DNA of 64,000 nt from Taudactylus pleione (lineage: Eukaryota; Chordata; Amphibia; Anura; Myobatrachidae). The stretch lies in contig JAUIMM010000121.1 in assembly GCA_031769625.1 (NCBI GenBank), forward strand, positions 14,538,501 to 14,602,500, in the 5' to 3' direction. Shown here piece after piece: positions 23,640 through 35,513 of the stretch (position 1 is the stretch's first letter; every line of letters starts with the position of its first letter). The notes under the pieces are model-generated. The model had not been told where the DNA came from. It ran no database searches and saw only the letters and a program-made list of their open reading frames with translations. The position numbers and the translations under genes were made by a program.

Positions 23640-23835
23640 CCGGCGTGGACTTGGACCCAGCGCAGCTCTGCACAAATGCGCTTCCTCAACCTGGTGCTTC
23701 CCACACGGGCTTCCTCTCCAAGTCCAGTGTCCTGCAGGCCTCCCCACTGTGTGTGCCGGTGCCATCTACTTCTGGATGTCACTGGCAAGGAGCTGTACTG
23801 CAGCTTTCACACTCTCTCCCAACATTATCTGTTTC
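23640..23835 (+). repeat. Dispersed repeat, copy 2 (first copy at 12242)
   Basis: Collinear with 12309-12485. The upstream 23290-23640 has hAT-MITE-like fragments (GCTGGGGACACA near 23289) and hairpins, but no clear right end. Confidence 0.6.
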
Positions 23836-23962
23836 TCATTACAATCAGAGGCCTATTCCAGCCAAAAGGCCCAGTCTGAGCTTTAGAAAGAGATAAAGGG
23901 GCCTAATCATCCTAAATGGGCCCATTACACATACAGAAATGCTAGTTTCTTAATGATCTAAT

Positions 23963-24323
23963 GCTGGGTACACACTGGCAGATGGGCATTCGATATATTG
24001 GCCGATCAATTGTTCGCCCATTATATTGTATGCCCATCAGGCAAGATGTACCAGTGATATGTCTGTGAACGACGTTGTTCAGACATATCGTGTCGGCTGT
24101 GCTGCACAGCCGTTGGCAGATATATCTGTCCATTGTGATGTGTGTATGGGCGATCAACCTACTACCTGTGGACACTTGCAGCAGCAGCCGTGGAGAGGGT
24201 GTCGTGGCGGGACCCACGGCTAGATGGAAGATTATGGTTGGTCAGTGTGTATGAACAACAATAATCTAGATATATCTGAAGATTACTCGATCTACAAATG
24301 CATCTGTTAGGTGTGTACCCAGC
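23963..24323. mobile_element. hAT-like MITE with GCTGGGTACACAC ends
   Basis: GCTGGGTACACAC at the left and GTGTGTACCCAGC at the right are perfect 13-bp inverted repeats. No clear duplication is visible at the borders, so the superfamily is tentative. No coding sequence. Confidence 0.7.
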
Positions 24324-25740
24324 TTAAGTAACTGTCCCATTCATAATTAGGGGCCTGATGAGGCCACCTAGTATTCAGCAAACTCCAATAACTGAAAGTT
24401 CATCTTCAGATGATGTTGGTTCCCAGACTATGGGAAGGAGGTCCCGGGTTGTGAAGAAGGATCCGAGCGGATCCCTCTGCCTCCCCATGTGTTCTGTAGC
24501 TGCACGTATGTGTGAACCCAGGTCACAAATCCGCAGAAGGCTGCCACATCTCCGGTAAGTAACAGTTGGGATCGTGGGGACAGGTGCTTTTCAGAACAGC
24601 TGTCCCTGCACCGGAGCAATTTGAATTGCTCTGGTATTTAAGTATCCACTTCAACAACTCTATGATGAATACGCCCCAAAGAAACCTGAAAACAATGATA
24701 AGCACCTTGGTAGGTAAGATCGCTTTGAGTTGGTGCATGTAATTACTCAGGGATGGCTCCATGGCTAATAGCGCCCTGTGCCGGCCGAGTGCTCTGCGCT
24801 CATTATGGGGGTGTGACCTAATTAACATAGGCCACGCCTCCTTATGTGATGTTATTTGAGGGACGTGCCTGCATGGCACGCCTCCAAATAACGTCAGGCT
24901 GGGGGAGCCTCATTAGCTGGGCTTCCCCCAGCCCTCTCACGGCACTGAATGGATGCCGCGTGCATGCGAGCATCATCCATTCAGACTCCGGGGTGTCGGC
25001 AGCGCCGCAGAGGTGGAGGTCCCCAACCCAATATGACAACCCACAGGCCACTTCGGCCCACGGGTGGAACAGCGGGACAGTACTGTCCAGCTGAAATCAG
25101 AATGCTGGGGAAGTGTGCGCCCTCTATGGGTGGCTCCCCTGTTTGACTGCTCAGGTTGAACACCCCTAGAGCCTGCCCTGTAATTGCTGACCTCTGAATG
25201 ACTAGTACATGGACATATGCAGGCTCCTATCTATAAACTATGATAAAATGAATCTCGTAGTGCATGGCTATATCCCAAGGAGGAATTAAATTCTAGACAG
25301 CCAGGTGAAGGCATTCCGTGACAAATATCATTGGAGTGGTTTTTTTCAGATGGAGGTGTCTAAACTCTTCAGAACAAGCTCAGCAGATATGCATGTTACA
25401 GTAACCCACCTCCCTCACTCTGCACATAGCAATGTGAGAATTTGTTGAAAACCTTGAATCCATGCTTTCTAGAATAGGTGTAGGTTTTTTTTCCTCACAC
25501 TAAATGCACATTAGCATATATTCCTTTCCTGTTAAGAATTTTAAAAAGTTACATAACCTATCCCTTTGTCTGTCTGGTGCAGCAGATCTCCTGAACAGAC
25601 AGAATATCATGTCAGGCTGATATAGCGGCACAACTGAGACTCTCCTACTGCAGATGCAGAGCTAGGGTTCTTTTTGTTTACAGAGCTGCTAGGCTGTCAG
25701 CCAGCAGCTCTGTGCTGCCCCCGCCTCTCACAGACATACA
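24324..25740. other. No gene recognised
   Basis: Mixed sequence with a GC-rich patch at 24780-25130. Open frames on both strands lack recognisable domains and overlap each other. Confidence 0.5.
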
Positions 25741-26248
25741 GGGCCTGATTCAGTAAGGACCGCAACTGTAACATCGCTTGCAGTTGGCCAATTATTGCGT
25801 ACTGAGCATGCATTGCAATGCTCATGCACAAAGGCACCAATGCGATCACAGAGACCACGCAGACCCATCGCAGAGTGATTGACAGGCAGTGAGCATTTGG
25901 GGGTGGTGACAAGGGGGTGGTCGGAGAAACTCAGACGTGCCTGACCGTTTGAGCGTCGTTGCGATTGCATACACAGCTTGAGTACTCACTGCGTGCCAGG
26001 AAGTTAGCAATTTCTAAGTAAGGTCAGGGCTGCTGCAATTCTGTGTGAGCGACCAATGGTACTCGATGTTACCGATGTTTGTGAAGGTTTGTAAAGTATT
26101 ACGGATGTGAGATAGCGGTTGTGGGAGGCAGTGCGCGTCTCTATGCTGGCAGTGCAACGGCATTGCAATCATTAGCATATTTTCGCAGCAGACCTGTGTG
26201 CGATTACAGAGCTGAGATCGCAATAGCGGTCCATGAAGAATCAGGTCC
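25741..26248. mobile_element. Diverged MITE with Harbinger-type ends
   Basis: GGGCCTGATTCA at the left and TGAATCAGG-like AGAATCAGGTCC at the right resemble the ends of the Harbinger-type MITEs, and GGACCGCAA/ATAGCGGTCC extends the match. The interior lacks the hairpin chain. Flanks ACA and TCA do not give a clean duplication. Confidence 0.55.
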
Positions 26249-26341
26249 TCAGTGTGCTGTTCCGGGAATGGGATGGTTCGCCCACCTACCTGATTTGACA
26301 GGCTCAGTTGTCAGTCAGCAGCCCCGCTCCACCCACTTATA

Positions 26342-26837
26342 GGCCCTCATTCAGAGGCGCTCGCAAGAAGCGAGTGCTCGTTCTGAATGAGGGCGGCCGC
26401 TTCTATTTTTATGTGCGGCCTCCTGGTCACTAGCTAAGCTGTGGGTTACCACCCACAGCTTTAGCGACCGACCAGGTTGATGGTCTTGACCATCGCGGCT
26501 TGCGACGAGACCCTAAGGTTGGGTCTCGGCAAACGCAAGCCCCATGGAGCTTCCTGCTCTGATCAATCAGGAAGCTCCCCACTGACATCACTGCTGATGT
26601 CAATGCGGCCGCCCACAAAACGGCAGGCGTTCCTTAAGGAACGCCTCCGTTTGTGTAGCCCCCGCCCCGCCTACAAAACGGGGCGAGCTGTCGATCACCT
26701 TCGACAGCCACCCCTTTTGTAGTGAGCTCCGGAGAGAATTTCTCTCTCACTACGGGGCTTGCACACGCGTGCGCAGAGCCTTAACAGCGACCCAGTTGCG
26801 AGCACTCAGGGCTTGCGATCGGGTCTAAATGAGGGCC
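26342..26837. mobile_element. Harbinger-type MITE, B-type, TSD ATA
   Basis: Starts GGCCCTCATTCAGAGGC, ends GGTCTAAATGAGGGCC, flanked by ATA at 26339-26341 and 26838-26840. B-type hairpin arms are present, for example GGGGCGAGCTGTC and AACGGCAGGCGTTCC. Confidence 0.9.
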
Positions 26838-28410
26838 ATAGTCTCTTCATATGTCTTGCCCTGCCTCTGTGGGTGTGCAATTTCCTCCTTGTCTCGTCGT
26901 CCTTGGCTATCACAGTCAGTAAAGGTGCCCATACACAATTTGTCTGTTTTCAATTATTCGGAATGACCAATCATGTAAAAAGTGGCCCCCGTACTTTGCA
27001 CAACCAGCACTGGATTCTGATCCGGTCCTGGAAATACATGGGGGAAAAAATTAGTAGGGTCCGCCTGTATTATCCAGAACCGGCACCAGACTTTTTCCAG
27101 CGGAAGGGCTAATGCCAAGCCAGGGGAGCACTTTCACCGGGCCCCCCAGCCGAAGCATTTACCTTGACCGTTAGTCAGCCCAGGCCGGGGATCCCTGAGG
27201 ACCCCCCAATAAAGGGGTCCGCCTCTCCAGGGCAACCCAGGCCTAGACTGATAGTGTAGTATAGGGTTTCTTTACGAAGAGTCCATTAGTTCTTCAGTTA
27301 CATTCCCCGTTACAATTTACTTAAGTGTTCATAAATAAAATTACACATAACTAACACTCATTTTGGGTGAAGCGGAAATCTGTCATCCCCCTTCTACAAC
27401 ACTGTGGTGTCCCACACACACCGTACAAAGTATAAGTTTATTAAGCATACATCACTATCATACACTATCTCACATACTCACCTATGTATCCCTGTAGCCC
27501 ATCGGTCCACTCGTCCAGTAGAATCCATAGAGTATCTGTAAAAAAAAATACCCATACTCACTGTCGCCTATTGCGAAGTTCGGGTCCTCTTCATTCCGAT
27601 GTCTGCTGCGGTTACTCCATTTTCACCAGCAGCCACAACGATCTTAAGTTTCTAGGGGGGTTCGATGCTGTCATATCTACCAAGTTCCGGAATGCAAAGC
27701 CCACGGCTACCATCTATGATGGGAAACCATCTAGCTCTCCATCATCGATGGTAAAAGTATTCTGCATCGGTCATAGACCATTGATGGCTTAGAATCATCA
27801 ATGGACAATTGCCATCCCAATAGGCAAACGCTGGGGGAGTTCTGGTTTCCTGGAAACCACCCTCCCCAGCCCACACCATGACCACAATAGAAAAAGTAAT
27901 ATAATAGAATTTTACTAGTGCTGCATGTTCTTATCAGTATCACAAATGAAACAATTCGCACCCCGTGAAACTTTTAGCATGTGTTAGCCAGTAATAAATA
28001 CACCTGTGCACCAACTAGGAGATCTAGAAAACATGCACTGTTTGGGGTGCACTGTACATTATCCAGTGCATAAGGAGACCAATAAGTACATATATGTCCA
28101 GGGCAGTGCTAGGTTCTTCTGCTGCTCCCCCAGACTCCCGGAATTGCTCCAATGCTCTGTAATGATGCCCACATCTGAAATAAAAACCTATATAAAAACG
28201 TATATATGCTGGAATTATGACACACTACACTTTGTATGACGCATATTAAAGCTAGTTAAGTGTAATTATGCCCTCTTCATGGACTAGCCACACTCGCTCT
28301 AAAATCACGCATTTGGAAACCCCCATTTATACAACCTGCGTTTGCCACTCGCCATCCCTATCTCTGCCTATTTGACTCAGCTATTTAAACCTGATGTGTG
28401 TGTGCTCTGA
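26838..28410. other. No gene recognised
   Basis: Includes a fragment at 26925-26945 resembling MITE ends (GGTGCCCATACACAATTTG), GC-rich 27110-27250, and a region of CATCGATGG-type hairpins at 27700-27800. No supported gene. Confidence 0.5.
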
Positions 28411-28582
28411 GGGGTCTATTTACTAAGCTGTGTTAGGAGATAAACAGTGATAAGGTACCGGCCAATCAGCTCCTAACTGCCATGTCACAGGCTGTGTTTG
28501 AAAAATGTCAGTTAGAAGCTGATTGGCTGGTACCTTATCACTGTTCACTTTATCTCCTAACACAGCTTCGTAAATAGACCCC
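28411..28582. mobile_element. Palindromic foldback MITE, GGGGTCTATTTACTAA family
   Basis: Long inverted arms: GTGTTAGGAGATAAACAGTG against its complement, with GATAAGGTACC inside. Ends GGGGTCTATTTAC and GTAAATAGACCCC. Flanks TGA/TAA may be a mutated 3-bp duplication. Confidence 0.8.
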
Positions 28583-28956
28583 TAAGTCCTGTGTGGGCAG
28601 TGTACTGTGCTGCCCGATGCATGGAGTGGACAGGACACAGGGTGACACCGTCCAGTGAATGATGTGATCATGATGAATCTGAGGCTGAGCTCAGAAATCA
28701 TCAATCATACATTATGACAGGAGAGGATATGTTTGGGCTTGGGGGGTTGCGGCACCAGTGAGTATAGGCCGGTAGTCCTGCTCACCCGCAGCTACAGTGC
28801 TGCTCATTCATTCCATGAATGGTTCTTGCTGTGTTTGCCATCGATGCTGAGCATACTAATGGCCATCCCTATGCAGAACCACAGTCTGCAGAAAAGAGAT
28901 CTGCTGCTCCGCGCTGACAAAACTATACTCAGCCAGAGCCAGATGCCGAGAGCACA

Positions 28957-29151
28957 CTGTTCCCAAACGTAGTCTTCAAGGCACTCCATCACTTCAGGTT
29001 TTAGAGATAATAACCATGGTTGAGCACAGGTGGTTAAGTCAAAATTGACTGAGGTACTAGTAAAGTCACCTGTGTTCAAGCATGGATAGCCTTAAAACCT
29101 GGACCATTAGGGTGCCTTGAAGAATCAAGGCACCCTAACGGGAACCACTGC
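28957..29151. mobile_element. Small MITE with CTTCAAGGCAC / GTGCCTTGAAG ends
   Basis: Begins near CTGTTCCCAAACGTAGTCTT and ends AACGGGAACCACTG. It resembles vertebrate hAT- or Kolobok-type elements whose ends read GGTTCCCAAA, but no target duplication was found. Confidence 0.5.
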
Positions 29152-29378
29152 TGTAAGAAACATAAATACTGATGTAGTCTTGGACTCATTTCTATCTATT
29201 GCTTGCAAACGTAGTTTCAGTAGTGGCAGACATCTCCCGGGGAGTTGATAAGTAAAGTAGGTAAGCATGCATTCTAGGCACCCTGCTAGCCAGATGAAGC
29301 AAGCAGAAAAAAGCTCAGAGGGCCAGACCAAATGATACCGTGGGCCTTTTACGGACCCCGGGCCTGAGGTTCCCCATA

Positions 29379-29563
29379 GCATACCTCCCAAGTGGAAAGC
29401 CCGGGGACTGCCCAGCATCTCGGAGATACTGGGCACGCCCCATTAGTGATGTAAATGGGGGCGTGCCATCAGACCACGGCCCCTTTACGATTAGGCCACG
29501 CCCCCTTTTCGGGCACGCGCGCAGGTCCCGACTCCCTCCCAACAAATGTTGGGAGGTATGCCA
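29379..29563. mobile_element. MITE with GCATACCTCCCAA ends
   Basis: GCATACCTCCCAA at the left and TTGGGAGGTATGCC at the right are inverted repeats. An inner GGGCACGCCCC...GGGGGCGTGCC hairpin is near 29431-29467. ATAG occurs on both sides and may include the duplication. Confidence 0.7.
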
Positions 29564-29786
29564 TAGCTGGCTTCGTAAATAGATCCCTCAGTGGACAGGC
29601 CCCCATTTACTAACGAGTTTTATTACCAAAACGAGTGATACATTTCACTGTGTATGATAAATGGTGCTCCAGCCAATCAGCTCCCAACTGTCAACTGTTA
29701 GAAAAATGACAGTTGGGAACTGACTGGCAGGAGCAACATTTATCATACACAGTGAAATTTATCACTTGTTTTGATGATAAAACTCA

Positions 29787-30377
29787 GGGGTCTATTTACT
29801 AAGTAGTGTTAGGAGAAGTGAAAAGTGATAAGGTGCCAGCCAATAAGCTCCCAACTGTCATTTTTCAAACACAGGCTGTGAGATGGCAGTTAGGAGCTGA
29901 TTGGATGGCACCTTATCACTTCTCCCAACACTGCTTATACCCCTTTTACACCGGATCTAAAACCCGGGTTATTGCAGGGTTAACCCGGGCAGCTCCCTGG
30001 TGTAAAAGGGGAGAGGGTTGGATCGCCGGGTCGAGTGACCCAGCAATCCAACCCAGGTAAGTAGCAGGGTTTAACACGGGCGCAGCCCGTGAAACCCAGC
30101 TGTGAGAACAGCGCACTCTGAGTCACGATGACCAGGAGTGCGCTGCTAGCCGGCCGATTGGTCTGGCTTCAGGAGATGATGCCATCTCCAAGCGTCCACT
30201 TTCACGTCGGGAAAGCCGCGTCTATGCAGACCTGACTCCATTGTGAGCGGCGCCGACTCGGGAATATCCAGAGTAGGCGCCAGCTAAATTCCGGGTTTGA
30301 TCCGGATAGGAACTCTGTTTCAACTCCGGGTCAGACCTGGAATTTTGGTGGAAAAGGGGTATTAGTAAATAGACCCC
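29787..30377. mobile_element. Middle foldback MITE, TSD TCA
   Basis: Ends GGGGTCTATTTACTAA and TTAGTAAATAGACCCC, flanked by TCA on both sides (29784-29786 and 30378-30380). Same family as 28411-28582. Split in its right arm by 29938-30361. Confidence 0.82.
29938..30361. mobile_element. Innermost MITE, TACCCCTTT family, TSD TTA
   Basis: Ends TACCCCTTTTACACC and GGTGGAAAAGGGGTA, with TTA at 29935-29937 and 30362-30364. Same end family and same duplication as the MITE at 45172-52044. Confidence 0.85.
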
Positions 30378-30457
30378 TCATTAGTAAATGGGGGCCTAGG
30401 TATGATGGTGAGAGGAGTCTGAGCATTCAAGGGGCGTGGCTTAACAAACCTCAAATA

Positions 30458-31322
30458 GGGGTATTCAATATGGGTGCGATAACATCGTTTTTTGCGTTAA
30501 TATCGCACTTTTTAACGTTTTTGCGTTAATATCACTGGTTTTAGTTTTACACCGTATTCAACTTATCGCAGTTTTGAAAAATCTTTGATAAAAAACGGTG
30601 ATAACTTTTCACCATTGAATAGGTGTCGAAAAAAAGTGCAGAATTAGGGTTTAGGGGTGCAGGCTTAAAAAAAATAGCCTGCATCCCTGAGATTGACATT
30701 TAAAAAAGAACTGTGTCAAAAAAAGTTTAAAAAAAAAATAGGGACACCCCAAAAAATTAATTTAAAAATTGGGGTGCAAAAAAAAAAAAATGGGAAAAAA
30801 TTGTTAAACAATAGGGAAATAGGTTCAGGGCTATTCTGCATGTATGCGGCAGATGTTTTCTAGAATAGAATTATAGCGGCAGGTGCACAAATGCAGAATT
30901 TTTAAAAAATTACTTTAGGGACACCAAAATATGCTAGTACCCATTTTCATGTACTACAAATTTGATGGGACCACTTAAAAAAATGAAAAAAATAACCTAA
31001 GTGCTCTTCTGCAACACTTCTTCAATGTCGGGAAAAAAACACCTGCTGTGGCTATTTAAAGCCCCGACTTTCAATTAAAGGCTAAAACGGGGGTACCCAT
31101 AGTGTTCCCCCATGTTTTTACAACTTTAGGGGGGTCTTACAATTATTTTAAGGAAAAATTCGTAACTTTACGCAAATCCAACTTCGGAATTTCCCGTTTT
31201 CGTTAACTTGATATTGCATACGGGGATAAGCGGGAGCGCGCACCATACCTTTACGCAGAAAAAAACTCCGATATGAAATGTTAACTTCGCCAGGGAAGTT
31301 AACCTTTCATATTGAATACCCC
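30458..31322. mobile_element. AT-rich MITE with GGGGTATTCAATATG ends
   Basis: GGGGTATTCAATATG at the left and CATATTGAATACCCC at the right are perfect 15-bp inverted repeats. The interior is AT-rich with poly-A runs and no frame. The flanks do not give an obvious duplication. Confidence 0.8.
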
Positions 31323-31965
31323 TCATAGGGGCCTATTCATTAAACCTAAAAATTCTCTGTAGATAATTAGCTTTAGAACTCTCATGGAGTTCTAGCTAAT
31401 TATAGGTGGAATTCATCATTCCACCTCTGCATAAGTATCTATTCCGAAAAGCTGTCATTTTTGCAATGACAGCTTTTCGGGAAATAGATACTTTTCCCTG
31501 CCTACACTACCTTATCGCATCTGGAAACAGTGCTGTGCATGCGCTGTTACATCTGTAAAACCAGCGCATGTGCAGCACTGCCTACAGATGCGTTAAGTTT
31601 GTGTACCCCCCCCGACTTACCTGTCCGCCCAGCAGCCTCCGTCCTGCTGGTCTGTCATGTGGTTTCCCAGCAGACCACATAACAGATTAGAAAAAAAAAA
31701 AAATGTTTCTTTTTCTAAACTTTCTTGTGCTCTGCTGGGGAGCACACATGTCCGACCAGCCTCCGGAGACTGAGGACGGAGCAGAGCGCCGGAGAGACCT
31801 GCACACGCGAATAAAGATTCACCTGCTATTCGCCACCTCATAGTGGCGAATAGTAACTGCATCAAATTCCGAAAATTTATATTTTTCGGAATTTGATGAA
31901 TACCAGAATTTCCACATCCCCATACTAATGTATGGGGAGTGTGGAAATTAACGCAGGGGAACTTA

Positions 31966-32495
31966 GGCCCTGATTCAGAGCTGGACGCTCTTACCAGAGC
32001 GCTCGCTCTGAATCAGGGCCCACCTCCATAAATATGGAGCGTCCTCCTGGACGCTCGTATAGCTGTGGGTCACCACCCACAGCCTATACGAGCGTGCAGG
32101 ATGATGGTCGCGATGGTCTTGACCATCGCCAGTGCGAGCAGAAGCCTGCGGTTGAGTTTCTCAACCGCAAAGCCAGGAGTGATTTTGGCTCTATCAGAGC
32201 CAAAATCACTCCCACTGACATCACTACTGATGTCAGTGGGGCCGGCTTCTGACGGTAGGCGTTCCCTTGGGAACGCCTCCGTCTGGCAGGCACGCCCACC
32301 AAAGGGAGCGTGCTGTCAATCAACATCGACAGCACGCCCCCTTTGATCAGACACTACGAGCGAAGGAAAGTCCTTCGCTCGTCGCGTCTCGCGCATGCGC
32401 ACGACGGAGCTCCCTCCGTCGTGCGCATGCGCAGTGCACACCATCAACCCACTTGCGAGCGGACAGCCGCTCGCGAGTGGGTCTGAATCAGGCCC
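31966..32495. mobile_element. Harbinger-type MITE, A-type, TSD TTA
   Basis: Starts GGCCCTGATTCAGAGC, ends GTCTGAATCAGGCCC, flanked by TTA at 31963-31965 and 32496-32498. Full A-type hairpin chain in the reverse order of 22355-22903. Confidence 0.9.
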
Positions 32496-33205
32496 TTAGC
32501 AAGGAGATATCTGTGATATCTCCTGTGCTAAGGCCCTCATTCAGACCCACTCGCAAGCGGGCGCACGTACGTTAGGCGTACGTACAAAAATATTTAAATT
32601 CAATGGTTCGCTCGTATTTTCGTTCGCATCTAAAATTCCTCCCTAAACTCTGACGACCCCTCCTCTAACTAACGAGCGTACGAAATAGCGAGCGTACATC
32701 CCCGAAATGGCTTGAAAGGAACGCACGCACACGTATAAACAGGAAGTGGCCTTGTCAGATGTCGATTACCTGCTCCTTTATTCTGCCTACCTCCATCAAT
32801 CGTATCATGCCAATCAATGTATCAATTAGCTTAATTGTTTGTTTTTTTTCAACACAATGCAAGAAACTTTACTCTTGTCCGTGTTTGTGTTTACTCGCAG
32901 AATACGTACGGATGAAACATTCGCTTTTATTGTTCAAAAAACATGTGAACCACAATTAAACAATTGTACTATTGCTGTGGATCCCCGCATATTTCCCTGG
33001 GTTCATTTCTTTATTTAAATTTGCTTACGCATGTCACTGCATCAAGCCTATCATAACTCTCCAGAGATTTCTGGCCCTGTCGAACACATGACTCATACAC
33101 TAACCAATAAAATTGCTCCTGTTAATTTCCAAAATACATTAGCCAATCAGAAAATTTTTACACACTTTATCAAAAATGATTTTTAAGAAAAACACCATTG
33201 CCATC

Positions 33206-34696
33206 ATGAGAGCCTCCGCATTCACCAGGCGTGAGCTGCTGGTGCTTACGGAGGTCATGGATCGCCGGATCACCAGCCAGCCTCAACCCATGACCAACCG
33301 GCAGAAGCGCTCCGCGTATGCGGAGGTACGGTCCCGCCTGCGGTCCTTCGGCTCACGCCGCAACATCGGGCAGCTGGAGCGCAGGTGGTCCGACCTGCAA
33401 CGGCGAACGCCCCGCTTGCTGGCATGCTTTCGCATGCAGATCCTGGCAAGTAAGTGTTATGTATTGTGGTTTTAATGTTTGTGGGGCAAACTGCGTGTGC
33501 ATGTTTTCCTGTCTGTTCTATTTATTATTTGTACTCATATCTGCGTCTGCATGTTTTCCTGTCTGTTCTATTTATTATTTGTACTCATATCTGCGTCTGC
33601 ATGTTTTCCTGTCTGTTCTATTTATTATTTGTACTCATATCTGCGTCTGCATGTTTTCCTGTCTGTTCTATTTATTATTTGTACTCATATCTGCGTCTGC
33701 ATGTTTTCCTGTCTGTTCTATTTATTATTTGTACTCATATCTGCGTCTGCATGTTTTCCTGTCTGTTCTATTTATTATATGTACTCATATCTGCGTCTGC
33801 ATGTTTTCCTGTCTGTTCTATTTATTATTTGTACTCATATCTGCGTCTGCATGTTTTCCCTCTTTTTCTGATTTTTTAATTCTACTGCTATTTTTTTTGG
33901 TTTTATTTTTTATTATTTTTTTTTTTTTTGTTTGGTTGCCCGGATTTGTCCATAAACTAAACGCAATTTCTTTGACATATTTTAGGGGGACAGCCAAGAC
34001 TCCGCCGTCAACGTCCGTCCAGACGGCGTTCCCGCCCACTCTCCCCAACCCCCAGCCAACACTCCACCCCAAATCTTTCCCCTATTCCCCACTCCTCCCC
34101 ATCCTTCCCAGACCCTCTCCCGGAAATGTCGGGCCTCCTTCCCCTCCGTCCCACTTCCCCCTCTCCTCCACCCACCCCTCTTCCAATTACCCCCTCCCCG
34201 GAGTCCAGCATAACTCCGCCCCATTCTTTGGGGAATGACGGATCCTCCGAGGAGGATCATGGAGGTTTGGCCGGAGCTCCCGATTTGTCTCCCGGTATGT
34301 TTTTTTAATTTTTTTTTTAAAGCACAAACTGTTTGTATGTTGTGTCGTGCCTTTCTTCGTGTTTTTGTGGCTTGACTTTTGTTGATTGTGAAGGTTTGCC
34401 TTTACCTCTTCCTGGTGATTTAAGCATACACATATCATACCTGTGGGAATTTGTACCTAGGCCTTGTATTTTTGCCAGGCCACCCTTTTTATTTCTGTTT
34501 TTGGGTTTAGGAGTGATTTTTTTTTTTTAAGTTTTTCTGTGGATTCCCTATTGTTGTATTAACCCACACACTTTTCTCACCCACAGAGGAACAGAGGCGT
34601 CGGCAAGAGGTGGCGGATGTTGTGGGGCAGATGCGCCACCATGTAATCGGCCTTCTGGTGGCCCTCGACGGGCTGTCTGGCCTCCTTCGGCATTAG
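33206..34696 (+). CDS. Myb/SANT-like protein A of the Harbinger element, three exons
   Basis: My model joins 33206-33449, 33986-34294 and 34587-34696 (220 aa). Each intron begins GT (GTAAGT, GTATGT) and ends AG, and both junctions are phase 1. Residues 1-81 form a Myb/SANT-like DNA-binding domain: FTRRELLVLTEV at 6-17, YAEVRSRL at 38-45 and RRWSDLQRR at 59-67, with Phe in the first tryptophan position. Exon 2 is a Ser/Pro-rich linker ending in an acidic patch (SSEEDHGG). Exon 3 is a short helix with charged then leucine-rich residues (EEQRRRQEV, then GLLVALDGLSGLLRH), possibly for self-association. In Harbinger elements such partners bind the transposon ends and the transposase. Intron 1 is filled with a 50-bp minisatellite. 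An in-frame ATG also exists at 33176; 33206 is preferred from the domain start only. The gene converges on the transposase. Confidence 0.75.
33491..33860 (+). repeat. Minisatellite, 50-bp unit, about 7.4 copies, in intron 1 of Myb gene A
   Basis: The unit begins CTGCGTCTGCATGTTTTCCT and ends TTGTACTCATAT. The copies are almost identical. Because 50 is not a multiple of three and the unit has no stop in any plus-strand frame, all three frames are open here, which produces false long frames. Confidence 0.95.
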
Positions 34697-35513
34697 ATTT
34701 TTTTTATTTGTTCTATTTCCCAAAAAAATTTATTAAGACAAATATACGTTGTGGCTCATTTTTAAAAACCAAAACCAAGATAGTTTAGCCTGACATAAGT
34801 TCCTGCAAGGATTTCCCTTTTTTAAAAGTTTGATTGTGTTTTGTCTTTGTATGTCAAACAGACAGCAGAAACACATAACAGTAACAATGTCATTTCCCTT
34901 TTTGGGTGTAGTGTCAATTACAGATTTCTACATTTTCCAGGTTCCTACTTGGTGCGCAAGCTGCTTAGGCCAATCTTACAAATCCCAAGGTTGGGCCAGG
35001 CTTCCTTTTGGTGTGGATTGGGAAGCTGAAAACATATTTCAGTTTTGCTCAACTGGCGTCAGTACTGGTTTACCCCTTAGTCAAATGTAACTTGTGTTAA
35101 CCTGGTTACACTTGCTGTTAACGTCCCAAAAAAGGAAGACCATTTCACTCTTCAAACATTTATTCACAACATAACAGAGAAAACAAAGTGGTCACTCCCA
35201 AAAAAAATACACAGTGATAAATTCAAATACAACACATACCAAGAAATAATTAAATAAAAACACAAAATCAAGAACTGGTTGACGAAGGACCATGCCAACA
35301 TGATTCCACAAACATGGCGTTGCGATATGGGTTCCAGAATATATGCCCAAAAGGACCAGATCCAGGTTTGGTAAGGGTAGCAGGAAGTAGTGAGCGTTGG
35401 AGTGCCAAAGATTATGTGAACAAACAGAAGATGGTGAGAAAATTAAAAATAAATTAGATGTTCGCCAAAAAACACAAACACATTAGGTATAAACACTGGA
35501 GTTTTGTTCAAAC
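34697..35513. other. Intergenic region between convergent Harbinger genes
   Basis: AT-rich, with no frame of note. A candidate poly(A) signal for the transposase is at 35159-35164 on the minus strand. Confidence 0.6.
35159..35164 (-). promoter_or_regulatory. Candidate poly(A) signal AATAAA for the transposase
   Basis: TTTATT on the plus strand, about 350 bp downstream of the transposase stop codon. Confidence 0.4.

Larger units (their letters stand above)
29598..30396. mobile_element. Outer foldback MITE of a three-level nest
   Basis: GGCCCCCATTTACTAACGAG at the left and TTAGTAAATGGGGGCC at the right are its ends. Inner arms CATTTCACTGTGTATGATAA and its complement form a long hairpin. The right arm is split by the insertion at 29787-30377. 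Confidence 0.75.

Noticed and set aside
33318..34238. 306-residue frame with repeated FSCLFYLLFVLISASAC-like segments
   Set aside because: It translates the 50-bp intronic minisatellite. The spliced Myb gene uses a different frame after 33986.
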